Shown here piece by piece: positions 49,618 to 58,744 of a DNA stretch of 64,000 bases. The notes under the pieces were generated by a model, which saw only the letters and a program-made list of their open reading frames with translations, was not told where the DNA came from and did no database searches. Positions within the stretch are counted from its first letter, which is position 1, and each line of letters starts with the position of its first letter. A program made the translations under genes and the position numbers. This DNA comes from Bacteroidaceae bacterium (GTDB lineage: Bacteria > Bacteroidota > Bacteroidia > Bacteroidales > Bacteroidaceae), in NCBI GenBank assembly GCA_017428785.1, contig JAFRQD010000011.1, forward strand, positions 1 to 64,000. The letters are read 5' to 3'.

Positions 49618-50886
49618 ATGAAGCAAACCAAAATATGTGTAATCGGCCTGGGGTATGTGGGCTTGCCACTTGCCCGCCTGTTCTCTACGAAATATGAGAC
49701 CATAGGTTTCGACATGAACCAAAGCCGGGTTGATGCCTTGATGCAGGGGCACGACTCCACCCTCGAGGTGGCAGACGACCTTCTGCAGGATGCCATCAAC
49801 AATCACGGCTTCAGATGCACCACCTCTCTCGACGATATCAGGGACTGCAACTTCTACATTGTAGCTGTTCCCACGCCCGTCGATGCCGACAACAATCCCG
49901 ACCTCACTCCGCTCTATGGTGCCAGCAACACGGTAGGTAAGGTCATAAGCAAAGGCGATGTCGTGGTATATGAATCGACGGTATATCCGGGCGTCACAGA
50001 GGACGAATGCATCCCAGTCGTGGAAAAGGTCAGCGGCCTGAAGATGAATGTGGATTTCTATGGCGGCTACAGCCCTGAGCGCATCAACCCAGGCGACAAG
50101 CAGCACACTGTAGAACATATCAAGAAAGTCACTTCCGGCTCAACCCCCGAGATAGGAAAGTACATCAACGAAGTTTACTCCTCCGTCATCACGGCAGGCA
50201 CACATCTCGCCCCGACAATCAAGGTGGCAGAAGCGGCCAAGGTGATAGAGAACTCTCAGCGTGACATCAACATCGCCTTTGTCAATGAGCTGTCAAAAAT
50301 CTTCACAAAGATGGGCATCGACACACATGATGTTTTGGAGGCTGCTGGCACGAAATGGAACTTCCTGCCCTTCCGTCCAGGGCTGGTGGGCGGCCATTGC
50401 ATCGGGGTAGACCCCTATTACCTTGCACAATGTGCCAAGCGTTTTGGCTACAATCCAGAAATCATCCTTGCCGGACGACGGATGAACGACGGCATGGGCG
50501 AATACGTGGCCACTCAAACCATTAAACTGATGCTAAAGAAAGGTATTCAGGTTTTAGGTTCGAGGCTGCTCCTTTTGGGCTTTACTTTTAAAGAGAACTG
50601 CCCCGATGTGCGCAATACGAAGGTCATCGACATCTATCGCGCTCTGAAAGAATACAATATCGACATCACGGTCTATGATCCTTGGGCAAATTCCGACATC
50701 GCCAAGCGGGAATATGGCATCGATGTCACCAACACTCTACCGACAGTAAAGTATGATGCTGCAATAGCTGCCGTCGCCCACAAACAATTCGAAAATTTAG
50801 ACATATTATCCCTGCTAAAGCCTTTGCATGTAATCTTCGATGTAAAATGCACCCTTCCACGTGACATCGTGGATGGCAGGCTATAA
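49618..50886 (+). CDS. UDP-N-acetyl-D-glucosamine/galactosamine 6-dehydrogenase (TviB/WbpO type)
   Basis: It oxidises a UDP-HexNAc at C6 to the uronic acid, using two NAD. CVIGLGYVGLPLARLF is the NAD fold; VPTPVDADNNPDLTPL and YGGYSPERINPGD match the TviB/VipA group; the catalytic Cys is in LVGGHCIGVDPYYL. 422 residues. With the next gene (TviC/WbpP-like) it forms the UDP-GalNAcA pair known from Vi antigen. The next gene starts 11 bases after its stop. Confidence 0.88.
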   Translation: MKQTKICVIGLGYVGLPLARLFSTKYETIGFDMNQSRVDALMQGHDSTLEVADDLLQDAINNHGFRCTTSLDDIRDCNFYIVAVPTPVDADNNPDLTPLYGASNTVGKVISKGDVVVYESTVYPGVTEDECIPVVEKVSGLKMNVDFYGGYSPERINPGDKQHTVEHIKKVTSGSTPEIGKYINEVYSSVITAGTHLAPTIKVAEAAKVIENSQRDINIAFVNELSKIFTKMGIDTHDVLEAAGTKWNFLPFRPGLVGGHCIGVDPYYLAQCAKRFGYNPEIILAGRRMNDGMGEYVATQTIKLMLKKGIQVLGSRLLLLGFTFKENCPDVRNTKVIDIYRALKEYNIDITVYDPWANSDIAKREYGIDVTNTLPTVKYDAAIAAVAHKQFENLDILSLLKPLHVIFDVKCTLPRDIVDGRL

Positions 50887-50896
50887 TCATATCGTC

Positions 50897-51871
50897 ATGT
50901 ATAAGAACCTCGTATTTCCCCAAGACACATTATTTCTCGTCACAGGAGGCGCTGGCTTCATAGGCTCCAACCTGTGCGAAGCAATCTTAAACCTCGGCCA
51001 TCGTGTCCGTTGCCTCGATGACCTCAGCACCGGAAAACAAGCCAATGTGGATTTGTTTGTAAACAATCCCCGCTATGAATTCATCAAAGGTGACATAAAA
51101 GACTTTGATACATGTATGAAAGCATGCAAGGGAGCGGATTATGTACTCAACCAAGCAGCCTGGGGGAGCGTTCCACGCTCGATTGAAATGCCTTTGTTTT
51201 ACTGTGCCAACAACATACAAGGCACGCTGAACATGATGGAAGCCGCAAGGCAAAACAAAGTTAAGACCTTTGTATATGCCTCCTCCAGTTCCGTATATGG
51301 CGACGAAGCACATCTGCCCAAGAAAGAAGGAGTGGAAGGAAACCTCCTTTCACCCTATGCTCTCACCAAACGAGCTGATGAAGAATGGGCAAAACAATAT
51401 TCGCGTCATTATGGTCTGAAGACAATCGGGCTAAGATACTTTAATGTCTTCGGACGCCGACAAGACCCTCATGGAGCATATGCTGCCGTGATACCCAAGT
51501 TCATCAAGCAACTCCTGAATGATGAGCGTCCGACTATAAATGGAGATGGGAAACAAAGCCGCGACTTCACTTACATCGAGAATGTCATTGAAGCAAACCT
51601 CAAAGCATGTCTTGCCCCAGAAAATGCAAGCGGAGATGCCTTCAATGTGGCATACGGCGGACGAGAATATCTGATTGACATCTATTATGCTCTGACTAAG
51701 GCTCTTGGTAAAAACATTGAGCCCATATTCGGTCCCGACCGAGCAGGAGACATCAAGCATAGCAATGCAGATATCAGCAAAGCTAAGCAACTATTAGGAT
51801 ATGAACCTGAATATGACTTCGAAAGAGGCCTGAGCGAAGCAATAGAGTGGTATAAGGAGAACCTGAAATAA
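50897..51871 (+). CDS. UDP-HexNAc(A) 4-epimerase (TviC/WbpP type)
   Basis: It likely makes UDP-GalNAcA from UDP-GlcNAcA. VTGGAGFIGSNLCEAIL is the NAD site; SSSSVYGDEAHLPKKE, YALTKRADE and NVFGRRQDPHGAYAAVIPKF are typical of TviC/WbpP, as is RDFTYIENVIEANLKAC. From ATG 50897 it is 324 residues. The 50861 start would overlap the dehydrogenase gene. Confidence 0.88.
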   Translation: MYKNLVFPQDTLFLVTGGAGFIGSNLCEAILNLGHRVRCLDDLSTGKQANVDLFVNNPRYEFIKGDIKDFDTCMKACKGADYVLNQAAWGSVPRSIEMPLFYCANNIQGTLNMMEAARQNKVKTFVYASSSSVYGDEAHLPKKEGVEGNLLSPYALTKRADEEWAKQYSRHYGLKTIGLRYFNVFGRRQDPHGAYAAVIPKFIKQLLNDERPTINGDGKQSRDFTYIENVIEANLKACLAPENASGDAFNVAYGGREYLIDIYYALTKALGKNIEPIFGPDRAGDIKHSNADISKAKQLLGYEPEYDFERGLSEAIEWYKENLK

Positions 51872-51897
51872 GCCGTTTGATTATCGGTTGATATCGT

Positions 51898-53379
51898 ATG
51901 CCTAATCTTAATCAACAAGTAGCAACGGCCACAAAGTGGTCAGCCATTACAGAAGTGATGGGCAAGCTGGTGGCTCCAGTGTCAAGCATGATACTCGCAC
52001 GATTGCTTACCCCGGAAGCCTTCGGCGTTGTTGCCACGTTGAACATGGTTATCGCTTTTGCTGAAATCTTCACAGATGCAGGTTTCCAAAAATACCTTAT
52101 CCAACAACCATTCAAGGATGCCGAAGACCGCGACAAAGATACAAATGTTGCTTTCTGGACTAATCTTGTGATGAGTTGTGTACTTTGGGGAATAATCGCC
52201 ATTTTTGCAGAACCACTTGCTACCCTGGTTGGTAATCCTGGACTGGGGATAGTTCTCATTGTTGCATGCGCTTCCATTCCGCTAGCTGCATTTTCCAGCA
52301 TCCAGATGGCATTGTTCAAGAAGGATTTAGACTTCAAGACACTATTCTATCGTCGTTTGGTCGCAATAATTGTGCCGTTGGTAGTTACGGTGCCGCTTGC
52401 ATTCTGGATGCGAAGTTATTGGGCTTTGGTCATTGGTACCATTTGTGTGAATCTTGCGAATGCAGTTATCCTCATGGTCATGTCTGACTGGCATCCACGA
52501 TTCTACTACAGCTTTGCCCGTTTACGAAATATGTTCGCCTTTTGTAGTTGGGCCATTCTCGATGCCATACTCATCTGGGCTACAGGCTACATGGATATAT
52601 TCTTTATTGGCATAATGCTTAATGAACACTATTTAGGTCTTTATAAAACATCGATGACTACAGTCGGCCAAATTACGGCTCTCATCACCTCTACAATTCT
52701 TCCTGTTATAATGCCTGCTTTGGCTAAAGTTCGAGATGACCATGCGGCTATGAGGGAATTGTTGCTAAGGCTTCAAAAATACACAGCGATACTGCTCCTG
52801 CCTGTTGGCTTTGGAATATTTGTTTTTAGCGACCTCATCACAGAAATCCTTTTAGGTTCACAATGGAAAGAGGCCAGCCCCTTCATTGGTCTATGGGGGC
52901 TCATAGATGTTTTAATGATAGTATTTGCCCGCTTCTGCAGCAATATCTACCCGGCAATTGGACGTTCAGACATCGCTGTCATTTGTCAGTTGCTTCATGT
53001 TGTAGTCCTTATTCCCGCTGTATACATAGCTGCCAATTATAGCTTTACAGCTCTCTACTGGACACGCTCATTGGTTAGAATTCAACTGATGGTAGTAAAC
53101 ATGTTCTTTGCATATTACTTAATACGGCAGTCACCATGGAAGATGATAAAAAACATACTTCCGGAATTGCTTTCTTCTGTTTTTATGGTTTTGATTGCAA
53201 CAATGCTATTAAATGTTAGCCATTCTCTTGCACTATCCATAGTATGGGTTCTAATCTCAATAATTGCGTATTCTTGTCTGCTTATCCTCTTTCCCGCAGA
53301 ACGCATTATTATGCGAGATATGATAATAGGTCTATACAAAAAAGTTCGGAATAATGATAAAGATTCTGGTGGCAGGTGA
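51898..53379 (+). CDS. Polysaccharide repeat-unit flippase (Wzx)
   Basis: An inner-membrane lipopolysaccharide-type flippase of 493 residues with about 12-14 hydrophobic segments. The N-terminus (TATKWSAITEVMGKLVAPVSSMILARLLTPE region) is typical of the PST family, as is FIGIMLNEHYLGLYKTSM. It moves undecaprenyl-linked repeat units across the membrane. Its last 26 bases overlap the CapA-like gene. Confidence 0.9.
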   Translation: MPNLNQQVATATKWSAITEVMGKLVAPVSSMILARLLTPEAFGVVATLNMVIAFAEIFTDAGFQKYLIQQPFKDAEDRDKDTNVAFWTNLVMSCVLWGIIAIFAEPLATLVGNPGLGIVLIVACASIPLAAFSSIQMALFKKDLDFKTLFYRRLVAIIVPLVVTVPLAFWMRSYWALVIGTICVNLANAVILMVMSDWHPRFYYSFARLRNMFAFCSWAILDAILIWATGYMDIFFIGIMLNEHYLGLYKTSMTTVGQITALITSTILPVIMPALAKVRDDHAAMRELLLRLQKYTAILLLPVGFGIFVFSDLITEILLGSQWKEASPFIGLWGLIDVLMIVFARFCSNIYPAIGRSDIAVICQLLHVVVLIPAVYIAANYSFTALYWTRSLVRIQLMVVNMFFAYYLIRQSPWKMIKNILPELLSSVFMVLIATMLLNVSHSLALSIVWVLISIIAYSCLLILFPAERIIMRDMIIGLYKKVRNNDKDSGGR

Positions 53380-54493
53380 TTATGTCCCTCTAAATGATGC
53401 ATTGGCTTCTATCGAGTCATCTCGATTCGATATACTTTTTGGAGACATCAAAGGGGTAATATCTGCAGCTGATTATTCGCTCGTCAACTTAGAATGTCCT
53501 CTGACCACAAACAAAGCAAATCCAATACGAAAATCCGGACCAAACTTAAGATGCACTAATCCGAAAATGTTAGATGCACTCATTTGGGCAGGTTTCAATT
53601 GTGTGACATTGGCTAACAATCATTTTCGAGACTATGGCGAAGATGGCGTTGATACAACATTACAAGCCTGCGAGAAAATGAATCTGGATTATGTCGGAGG
53701 AGGACACAATTTACACGAAGCATCGACTATTCTTTATAAAAACATAAATAGTAAAACCGTTGCCTTTATCAATGCATGTGAAGAAGAATATTCTATTGCA
53801 ACGCCCAACTCTGGCGGTTCGAATCCTCTAAGACCCATCCAACTGTTTTATGATATTCAAAAGGCCAGGAACAAGGCAGATTATGTGTTACTAATCCTAC
53901 ATGGTGGTATAGAAAGATATTCCTTGCCAACGCCAAGAATGCAAGAAACATTTCGTTTTCTCATTGATACTGGCGCCGATGCTGTCATCAATCACCACCA
54001 ACATTGTTATAGCGGATATGAAATATACAAGGGACATCCTATCTTTTACGGATTAGGTAATTTCAGTTTTTGCAAACCCAATGTTCCGAAATCGTGGAAT
54101 GAAGGCTTTATGGTTTGCCTTACATTATGTGAGGATAAAGAGCCATCGTTTGAATTGATACCATATCTTCAAGGAAGTTCTATCTCACAGATGCAAGGTG
54201 AAGTAAGCCAACATTTCCACAAAAATGTTGCGATGCTGAACAATATAATATCCTCTCCAGAGAAACTCAAGTCTTCTTATCAGGAGTTATTGAATAAAAA
54301 CCACAAATCCTCCCTGATGCAGTTAGAGCCATTAAAAAACAGTTTTATACGAAAATTACAATGGCATCATTTGTTTCCACATATAAATTCCACTAAACAT
54401 TATCTAACTTTGCTTGATTTAATATCCTGTGAGTCTCATCGGGAAAATATGATTCATACCTTGAGACATGAAATTCAAATCTCTGACGATTAA
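53354..54493 (+). CDS. CapA/PGA-type metallophosphatase-fold protein
   Basis: A 379-residue protein of the CapA family, whose founder is needed for poly-gamma-glutamate capsule. Core motifs: ILVAGDYVPLND, SLVNLECPLTTN, CVTLANNHFRDYGEDG, LHGGIERYSLPTP, INHHQHCYSGYEIY and FYGLGNFSF. No signal peptide or membrane helix is seen, unlike classical CapA, so it may act in the cytoplasm. Next to Wzx and near an ATP-grasp gene, it may add or alter an amino-acid group on the polysaccharide (inference). Confidence 0.8.
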   Translation: MIKILVAGDYVPLNDALASIESSRFDILFGDIKGVISAADYSLVNLECPLTTNKANPIRKSGPNLRCTNPKMLDALIWAGFNCVTLANNHFRDYGEDGVDTTLQACEKMNLDYVGGGHNLHEASTILYKNINSKTVAFINACEEEYSIATPNSGGSNPLRPIQLFYDIQKARNKADYVLLILHGGIERYSLPTPRMQETFRFLIDTGADAVINHHQHCYSGYEIYKGHPIFYGLGNFSFCKPNVPKSWNEGFMVCLTLCEDKEPSFELIPYLQGSSISQMQGEVSQHFHKNVAMLNNIISSPEKLKSSYQELLNKNHKSSLMQLEPLKNSFIRKLQWHHLFPHINSTKHYLTLLDLISCESHRENMIHTLRHEIQISDD

Positions 54494-54504
54494 TTTATAA
54501 TCTT

Positions 54505-55758
54505 ATGCAACCTGTATCCCATTACTTCAACTTTCTTTATCTATTTGTTTGCATAATCTGGACTCCACTCCAATTATACTATTTAAAGGTGGATGGTGCT
54601 GGTAATACAGTCGTAGCTCTATCTGTATTTGCAGTGATATGGAATATACCAGCTCTATGGAGACAACAACATGTACTGCGCTCTCCTGCTTTTTTGTGTT
54701 GGACTGCATTGGTGTTGTTTTCCTTTGTGAACTCTATGACAAAAGGATTTGTATCGGAATGGGGTGATTGGGTATTCATCAAGAACAATTTTGTGTTACC
54801 TTTCATTTTTCTATACGTACTAATTGTAGAATTGGATTGGGATTATGAAAACTGCCTGAAAATGTTGCTTCTTGCATTGCTCTCATATGTTCTGTTATGT
54901 TTGGGAAATATGGGACTTGATGAAGATGAGCGTATGGTTGCAGAAGGTTTAAGAAACACATTACCTCTTCACACCACATGTCTTGTGTTTATCGGCGGAT
55001 TGCTCTTCACACAACAACGTCTTTCAACCATTTTCTTCTGGAGTATTGTTGTCATTTCCATTGTCGTTACAATGGTATCGGGAACACGCAAGGCTTTAGG
55101 AGCAATAATCATACTATTAATGGGAATCGAATTTTCTTACAACAAAGAAAAAGAACGACACCTCTGGTATTATGTTCGAATGGCTCTGTTTGTGATTGTT
55201 CTTTATGCTGGATTAAGTTTTGTGATGAGCAACACAATGATTGGAGACCGACTGGCAGACACAGCAGAAGAATCAAAAGTCCAGTTCGCAGATAACGAAA
55301 CAGTAAACTGGTTCCTTAACAACTTGTTGGGCGATCGTTCAATACATTATGACTTAGGATTTGGTTTATTTCTCTTACATCCCATTACTGGCATAGGCAT
55401 TACCAATTTTATTCCTGTTTCTGGATTCCCTATACGATTGCACACAGAATATATGACTCAATTGTGCGAAAATGGCATAATAGGTTTTTCTTTGCTAATA
55501 CTATTCTACTATTTGATTGTAAAAAAACTCCGTTCAAGGCAAAAAGAAAATGGAGAAGAAATATTGATGGTGCTGTTTGGTTTGTTTGCCTTACTCTTTA
55601 TTAACATCACAGCATGGACATATAACCAGAACTACGGAATGATCTACTACAGTATCTTCATTGCACATGCATATAGCTATCCTTACGAGACATTAACAGA
55701 GGATGATGAAATGGAAGAGTATGAAGAATTAGACGAGATACCAACAGAAGAAGCATAA
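54505..55758 (+). CDS. O-antigen/capsule polymerase-like membrane protein (Wzy)
   Basis: A 417-residue polytopic protein with about 10-12 hydrophobic segments and a large loop (about 220-290) before HPITGIGITNFIPVSGFPIRLHTEY, the Wzy_C/ligase-type signature region. The C-terminal tail is very acidic (DDEMEEYEELDEIPTEEA). It probably polymerises the repeat units on the periplasmic face. ATG at 54505 lies 11 bases after the CapA-like gene. Confidence 0.75.
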   Translation: MQPVSHYFNFLYLFVCIIWTPLQLYYLKVDGAGNTVVALSVFAVIWNIPALWRQQHVLRSPAFLCWTALVLFSFVNSMTKGFVSEWGDWVFIKNNFVLPFIFLYVLIVELDWDYENCLKMLLLALLSYVLLCLGNMGLDEDERMVAEGLRNTLPLHTTCLVFIGGLLFTQQRLSTIFFWSIVVISIVVTMVSGTRKALGAIIILLMGIEFSYNKEKERHLWYYVRMALFVIVLYAGLSFVMSNTMIGDRLADTAEESKVQFADNETVNWFLNNLLGDRSIHYDLGFGLFLLHPITGIGITNFIPVSGFPIRLHTEYMTQLCENGIIGFSLLILFYYLIVKKLRSRQKENGEEILMVLFGLFALLFINITAWTYNQNYGMIYYSIFIAHAYSYPYETLTEDDEMEEYEELDEIPTEEA

Positions 55759-55763
55759 TTACC

Positions 55764-56786
55764 ATGAAAATAGCTATACATAAAAGACTTGGCTCGTTCA
55801 GCGATCGATGGATACCATATTGTGAAGAAAAGGGCCTGGACTATAAAGTAGTTAATGCCTATGACTCTGATATAGTGTCGCAAGTAGTCGACTGTGATTT
55901 CTTCATGTGGCATTTCCATCACTGTAACTATCGTGACATGCAGTTTGCCAAGGCACTTATTCTTTCGTTAGAAGCGAAAGGTATTCGTTGTTTCCCCAAT
56001 AGCAAAACTTGTTGGTATTTCGATAATAAAGTATGGGAAAAATACATCTTGGAAGCCGTAAATGCCCCATTAGTGCCTTCGTATATCTTTTATACCGAGA
56101 AAGAAGCTATGAAATGGGCGGACAAAGCGGAATTTCCTAAAGTGTTCAAATTAAAAGGAGGGGCAGGTGCCTCAAATGTCAAACTGGTAAACACTTATGG
56201 AGATGCTAAAAAAATCATACACCAGTGCTTTGCCAAAGGTTTCTCACAATATCGATGGCAAGACCAATTAAAGGAAGAATGGCGAAAATATAAAGAAAGA
56301 AAAGCAGGGCTTCGTAATGTGATTCGCCCTTTTTATTATGCACTTAAGGCTAACCCCACAGAGTTCTCACACTACAATCAAAAAGAGATTGGATATGCTT
56401 TCTTCCAGGATTTTATTCCAAATAACGACTACGACATACGCATAATCGTTATCGGCAATAAGGCCTTTGCGATTAAGCGTATAGTGCGCAAAGATGATTT
56501 TCGAGCCTCTGGCAGTGGTAATATTATCTATGAGCGTGAAGAAATCCCCGAAATATGTGTCAGGATATCATTTGATGTATCGAAGAAACTGAAATCTCAA
56601 TGCTTGGCATACGATTATGTCTTCGACGCTGAGGGCAAACCTTTAATCGTAGAAATAAGCTATGGTTTTGCGATGCATGGTTACGATCCATGTCCCGGTT
56701 ACTGGACAGAGGATATGCTTTGGCATGAAGGCCCATTCAATCCACAAGAATGGATGGTTGACAACCTTCTGTCAAACAACGCTTGA
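55764..56786 (+). CDS. ATP-grasp-fold ligase of the polysaccharide locus
   Basis: A 340-residue cytoplasmic protein with ATP-grasp pattern: FPKVFKLKGGAGASNVKLV (ATP-binding loop), AFFQDFIPNNDYDIRIIVIGNKAFAIKR and KPLIVEISYGFAMHGYDPC with the metal Glu. It resembles RimK-type ligases that join a carboxylate to an amine. In a locus that makes several uronic acids, amidation with an amino acid is a reasonable guess. Starts 5 bases after wzy. Confidence 0.75.
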   Translation: MKIAIHKRLGSFSDRWIPYCEEKGLDYKVVNAYDSDIVSQVVDCDFFMWHFHHCNYRDMQFAKALILSLEAKGIRCFPNSKTCWYFDNKVWEKYILEAVNAPLVPSYIFYTEKEAMKWADKAEFPKVFKLKGGAGASNVKLVNTYGDAKKIIHQCFAKGFSQYRWQDQLKEEWRKYKERKAGLRNVIRPFYYALKANPTEFSHYNQKEIGYAFFQDFIPNNDYDIRIIVIGNKAFAIKRIVRKDDFRASGSGNIIYEREEIPEICVRISFDVSKKLKSQCLAYDYVFDAEGKPLIVEISYGFAMHGYDPCPGYWTEDMLWHEGPFNPQEWMVDNLLSNNA

Positions 56787-56824
56787 AATTAGAGGCCACT
56801 ATAATCTAATGTGATAATAATGGT

Positions 56825-57337
56825 ATGAAAATAATATCAAGACTTAAGAAATTCTTCTCTTCTCCAGAAACTTATGCCAGACAAATAGGAGTAAATATAG
56901 GAGAAAGATGTCGTTTCAATGGCCATCCTAATTGGGGAAGTGAACCTTGGTTGGTAACATTGGAAAATCATGTTGAAATATCAAGCAATGTTTCATTTGT
57001 CACTCATGATGGCGGCACATGGGTGTTTCGGCATCTTGAAAAATATAAGGATGTTAAAAGATTTGGATTGATTAATATAAAAGATAATTGTTTTATTGGC
57101 ACACACTCGATAATATTACCGAATGTCACCATTGGTCCCAATTCAATAATAGGGGCCGGCAGTGTTGTCACAAAAGATATCCCAGAAGGATGTGTGTATG
57201 CAGGTGTTCCGGCTCAATTTATTTGCTCGACTAAGGATTATGCAGAGAAATGTCTCAGTCAGACTCCTGATTATGACAAGGCGCTGTACAAGACTAACAA
57301 GAAAAAAGCAATTCTTCAAATGCTGGAAGGCAAATGA
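56825..57337 (+). CDS. Hexapeptide-repeat acyltransferase
   Basis: A 170-residue left-handed beta-helix transferase. The hexad pattern (NVSFVTHDGG, IGTHSIILPNVTIGPNSIIGAGSVV, then DIPEGCVYAGVPAQFI) is typical of sugar O- or N-acetyltransferases that use acetyl-CoA. It probably acetylates a sugar of the polysaccharide. Array locus 13 starts 26 bases after its stop. Confidence 0.9.
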   Translation: MKIISRLKKFFSSPETYARQIGVNIGERCRFNGHPNWGSEPWLVTLENHVEISSNVSFVTHDGGTWVFRHLEKYKDVKRFGLINIKDNCFIGTHSIILPNVTIGPNSIIGAGSVVTKDIPEGCVYAGVPAQFICSTKDYAEKCLSQTPDYDKALYKTNKKKAILQMLEGK

Positions 57338-57362
57338 AATTGACTAGTATCGAAAACCATCT

Positions 57363-57476
57363 CACGAGGGTATTTGAAAATCCACATGAGGGTATTTGAA
57401 AATCCACATGAGGATATTTGAAAATCCACACGAGGATATTAGAAAATCCACACGAGGATATTTAATAAACCACGAG
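57363..57476. repeat. Tandem 22-bp repeat array (locus 13) inside the polysaccharide operon
   Basis: Cores CACGAG (57363), CATGAG (57385), CATGAG (57407), CACGAG (57429) and CACGAG (57451) are 22 bp apart; a last CACGAG (57471) is 20 bp on. The linker is GATATTTGAAAATC. It lies in the longest gap (268 bases) inside the operon, between the acyltransferase and the first family 4 glycosyltransferase. Confidence 0.9.
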
Positions 57477-57605
57477 AGATTGACCGGCATTTATGCAGTC
57501 AGCGCAGTTATGAGGATAAATCTTGAGGACATAGATTTTAGGTCCGGAATCCTAAAATGCTTCTATAATGTCAACATCTGTATTGTTTCCTAATCAAAAC
57601 ATACA

Positions 57606-58685
57606 ATGAAACAACATAGAATAATAATCTGGACTAAGTCAGTTAGTGATTTTGTCAATGATAATGTTTATGGGATTGGTGTCCAATTATATTTTTGGGC
57701 TCAGACTTTTGCAGACAATGGATGGCAGGTTACTTCTTATACAAACCAAAAGACTTACTCTAAAGACGGCATTTGTTTCAAACATATATCGCATTGGGGA
57801 AAACTGGAAATAGTGCATGAGTGGCTCATTATTTTGCTTGAATTGCTCATTACGCGTCCGACATTGATTATTTCTCGTGGAGCAGATCGTGGTGTATATC
57901 CATTGGCAATAATCTCGCGTTGTTTAGGTGTAAAATATGTGTTCTTTAGTGCAAGTGATGTGAATTTTGAGCCAGGCAAGGAACTTATAGCTGGAGGCAA
58001 ACATAATCGTAGGTTATGGCAACAAGCCGTGAGGAAGTTAAGATATATTGTCGTGCAGAACAGACATCAGCAAACTACTCTTAAGCACAACTACGACAAA
58101 GAAAGCCTCCTTTTGTGTAACTTATGGGGCAAAGTGAAATCGTTCCAAACGACAGGTCTGCCGACAGATGTTGTATGGGTGGCTAATTTCAGGAGATTGA
58201 AACGTGCAGAATGGATGGTTAATGCGGCCAAAGCTATGCCAGAATATGACTTCACTCTTATTGGAGGTCCTTCTGAAAAGGAAAAGGAGTATTATGCACA
58301 GATTGAAGAAGAGGCAAAGACCATTCCAAACCTTCATTTTCTTGGGAAGAAGAGTTTTTTTGAAGCCAACGCAATTATAGCTAAATCCAAAATATTATGT
58401 TGTACGTCCACTTTTGAAGGATTTCCCAACACTTTTCTACAAGCATGGGCAAATAAAAAGCCTATTATTTCTACCGTAAATCCTAGTGATGTGATATCGA
58501 CATATAACCTTGGTAATGTAGTAGATACAGAAGAAAGTTTTCAACAATCTATCAGAGCCTTGTTGTCTGATTCCGAAATCTACTCTGCCAAGCAAAGGGC
58601 TGTTCTGGACTATTTCGAGCGAAATCATTCTCCAGAAATCAGTTATAACAAACTAATGGATTATATAGATGTTTCACAAGGCTGA
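57606..58685 (+). CDS. Glycosyltransferase family 4
   Basis: A 359-residue GT-B enzyme. The donor-side motif is TFEGFPNTFLQAWANKKPII (EGFPN, with the E of the EX7E motif), preceded by VVWVANFRRLKRAEWMV. The N-terminal half binds the acceptor. Sugar specificity is not visible. The gene is more AT-rich than the operon start. Confidence 0.85.
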   Translation: MKQHRIIIWTKSVSDFVNDNVYGIGVQLYFWAQTFADNGWQVTSYTNQKTYSKDGICFKHISHWGKLEIVHEWLIILLELLITRPTLIISRGADRGVYPLAIISRCLGVKYVFFSASDVNFEPGKELIAGGKHNRRLWQQAVRKLRYIVVQNRHQQTTLKHNYDKESLLLCNLWGKVKSFQTTGLPTDVVWVANFRRLKRAEWMVNAAKAMPEYDFTLIGGPSEKEKEYYAQIEEEAKTIPNLHFLGKKSFFEANAIIAKSKILCCTSTFEGFPNTFLQAWANKKPIISTVNPSDVISTYNLGNVVDTEESFQQSIRALLSDSEIYSAKQRAVLDYFERNHSPEISYNKLMDYIDVSQG

Positions 58686-58744
58686 AACATAATTTGAGTC
58701 GTGATGCAGAATGCACACACATAACAGACAGTTATACTGAATAC

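Noticed and set aside
53354..57337. A mobile element as the source of the AT-rich capsule block
   Set aside because: No transposase, integrase or flanking inverted repeats are visible; homologous exchange between strains explains the composition better.
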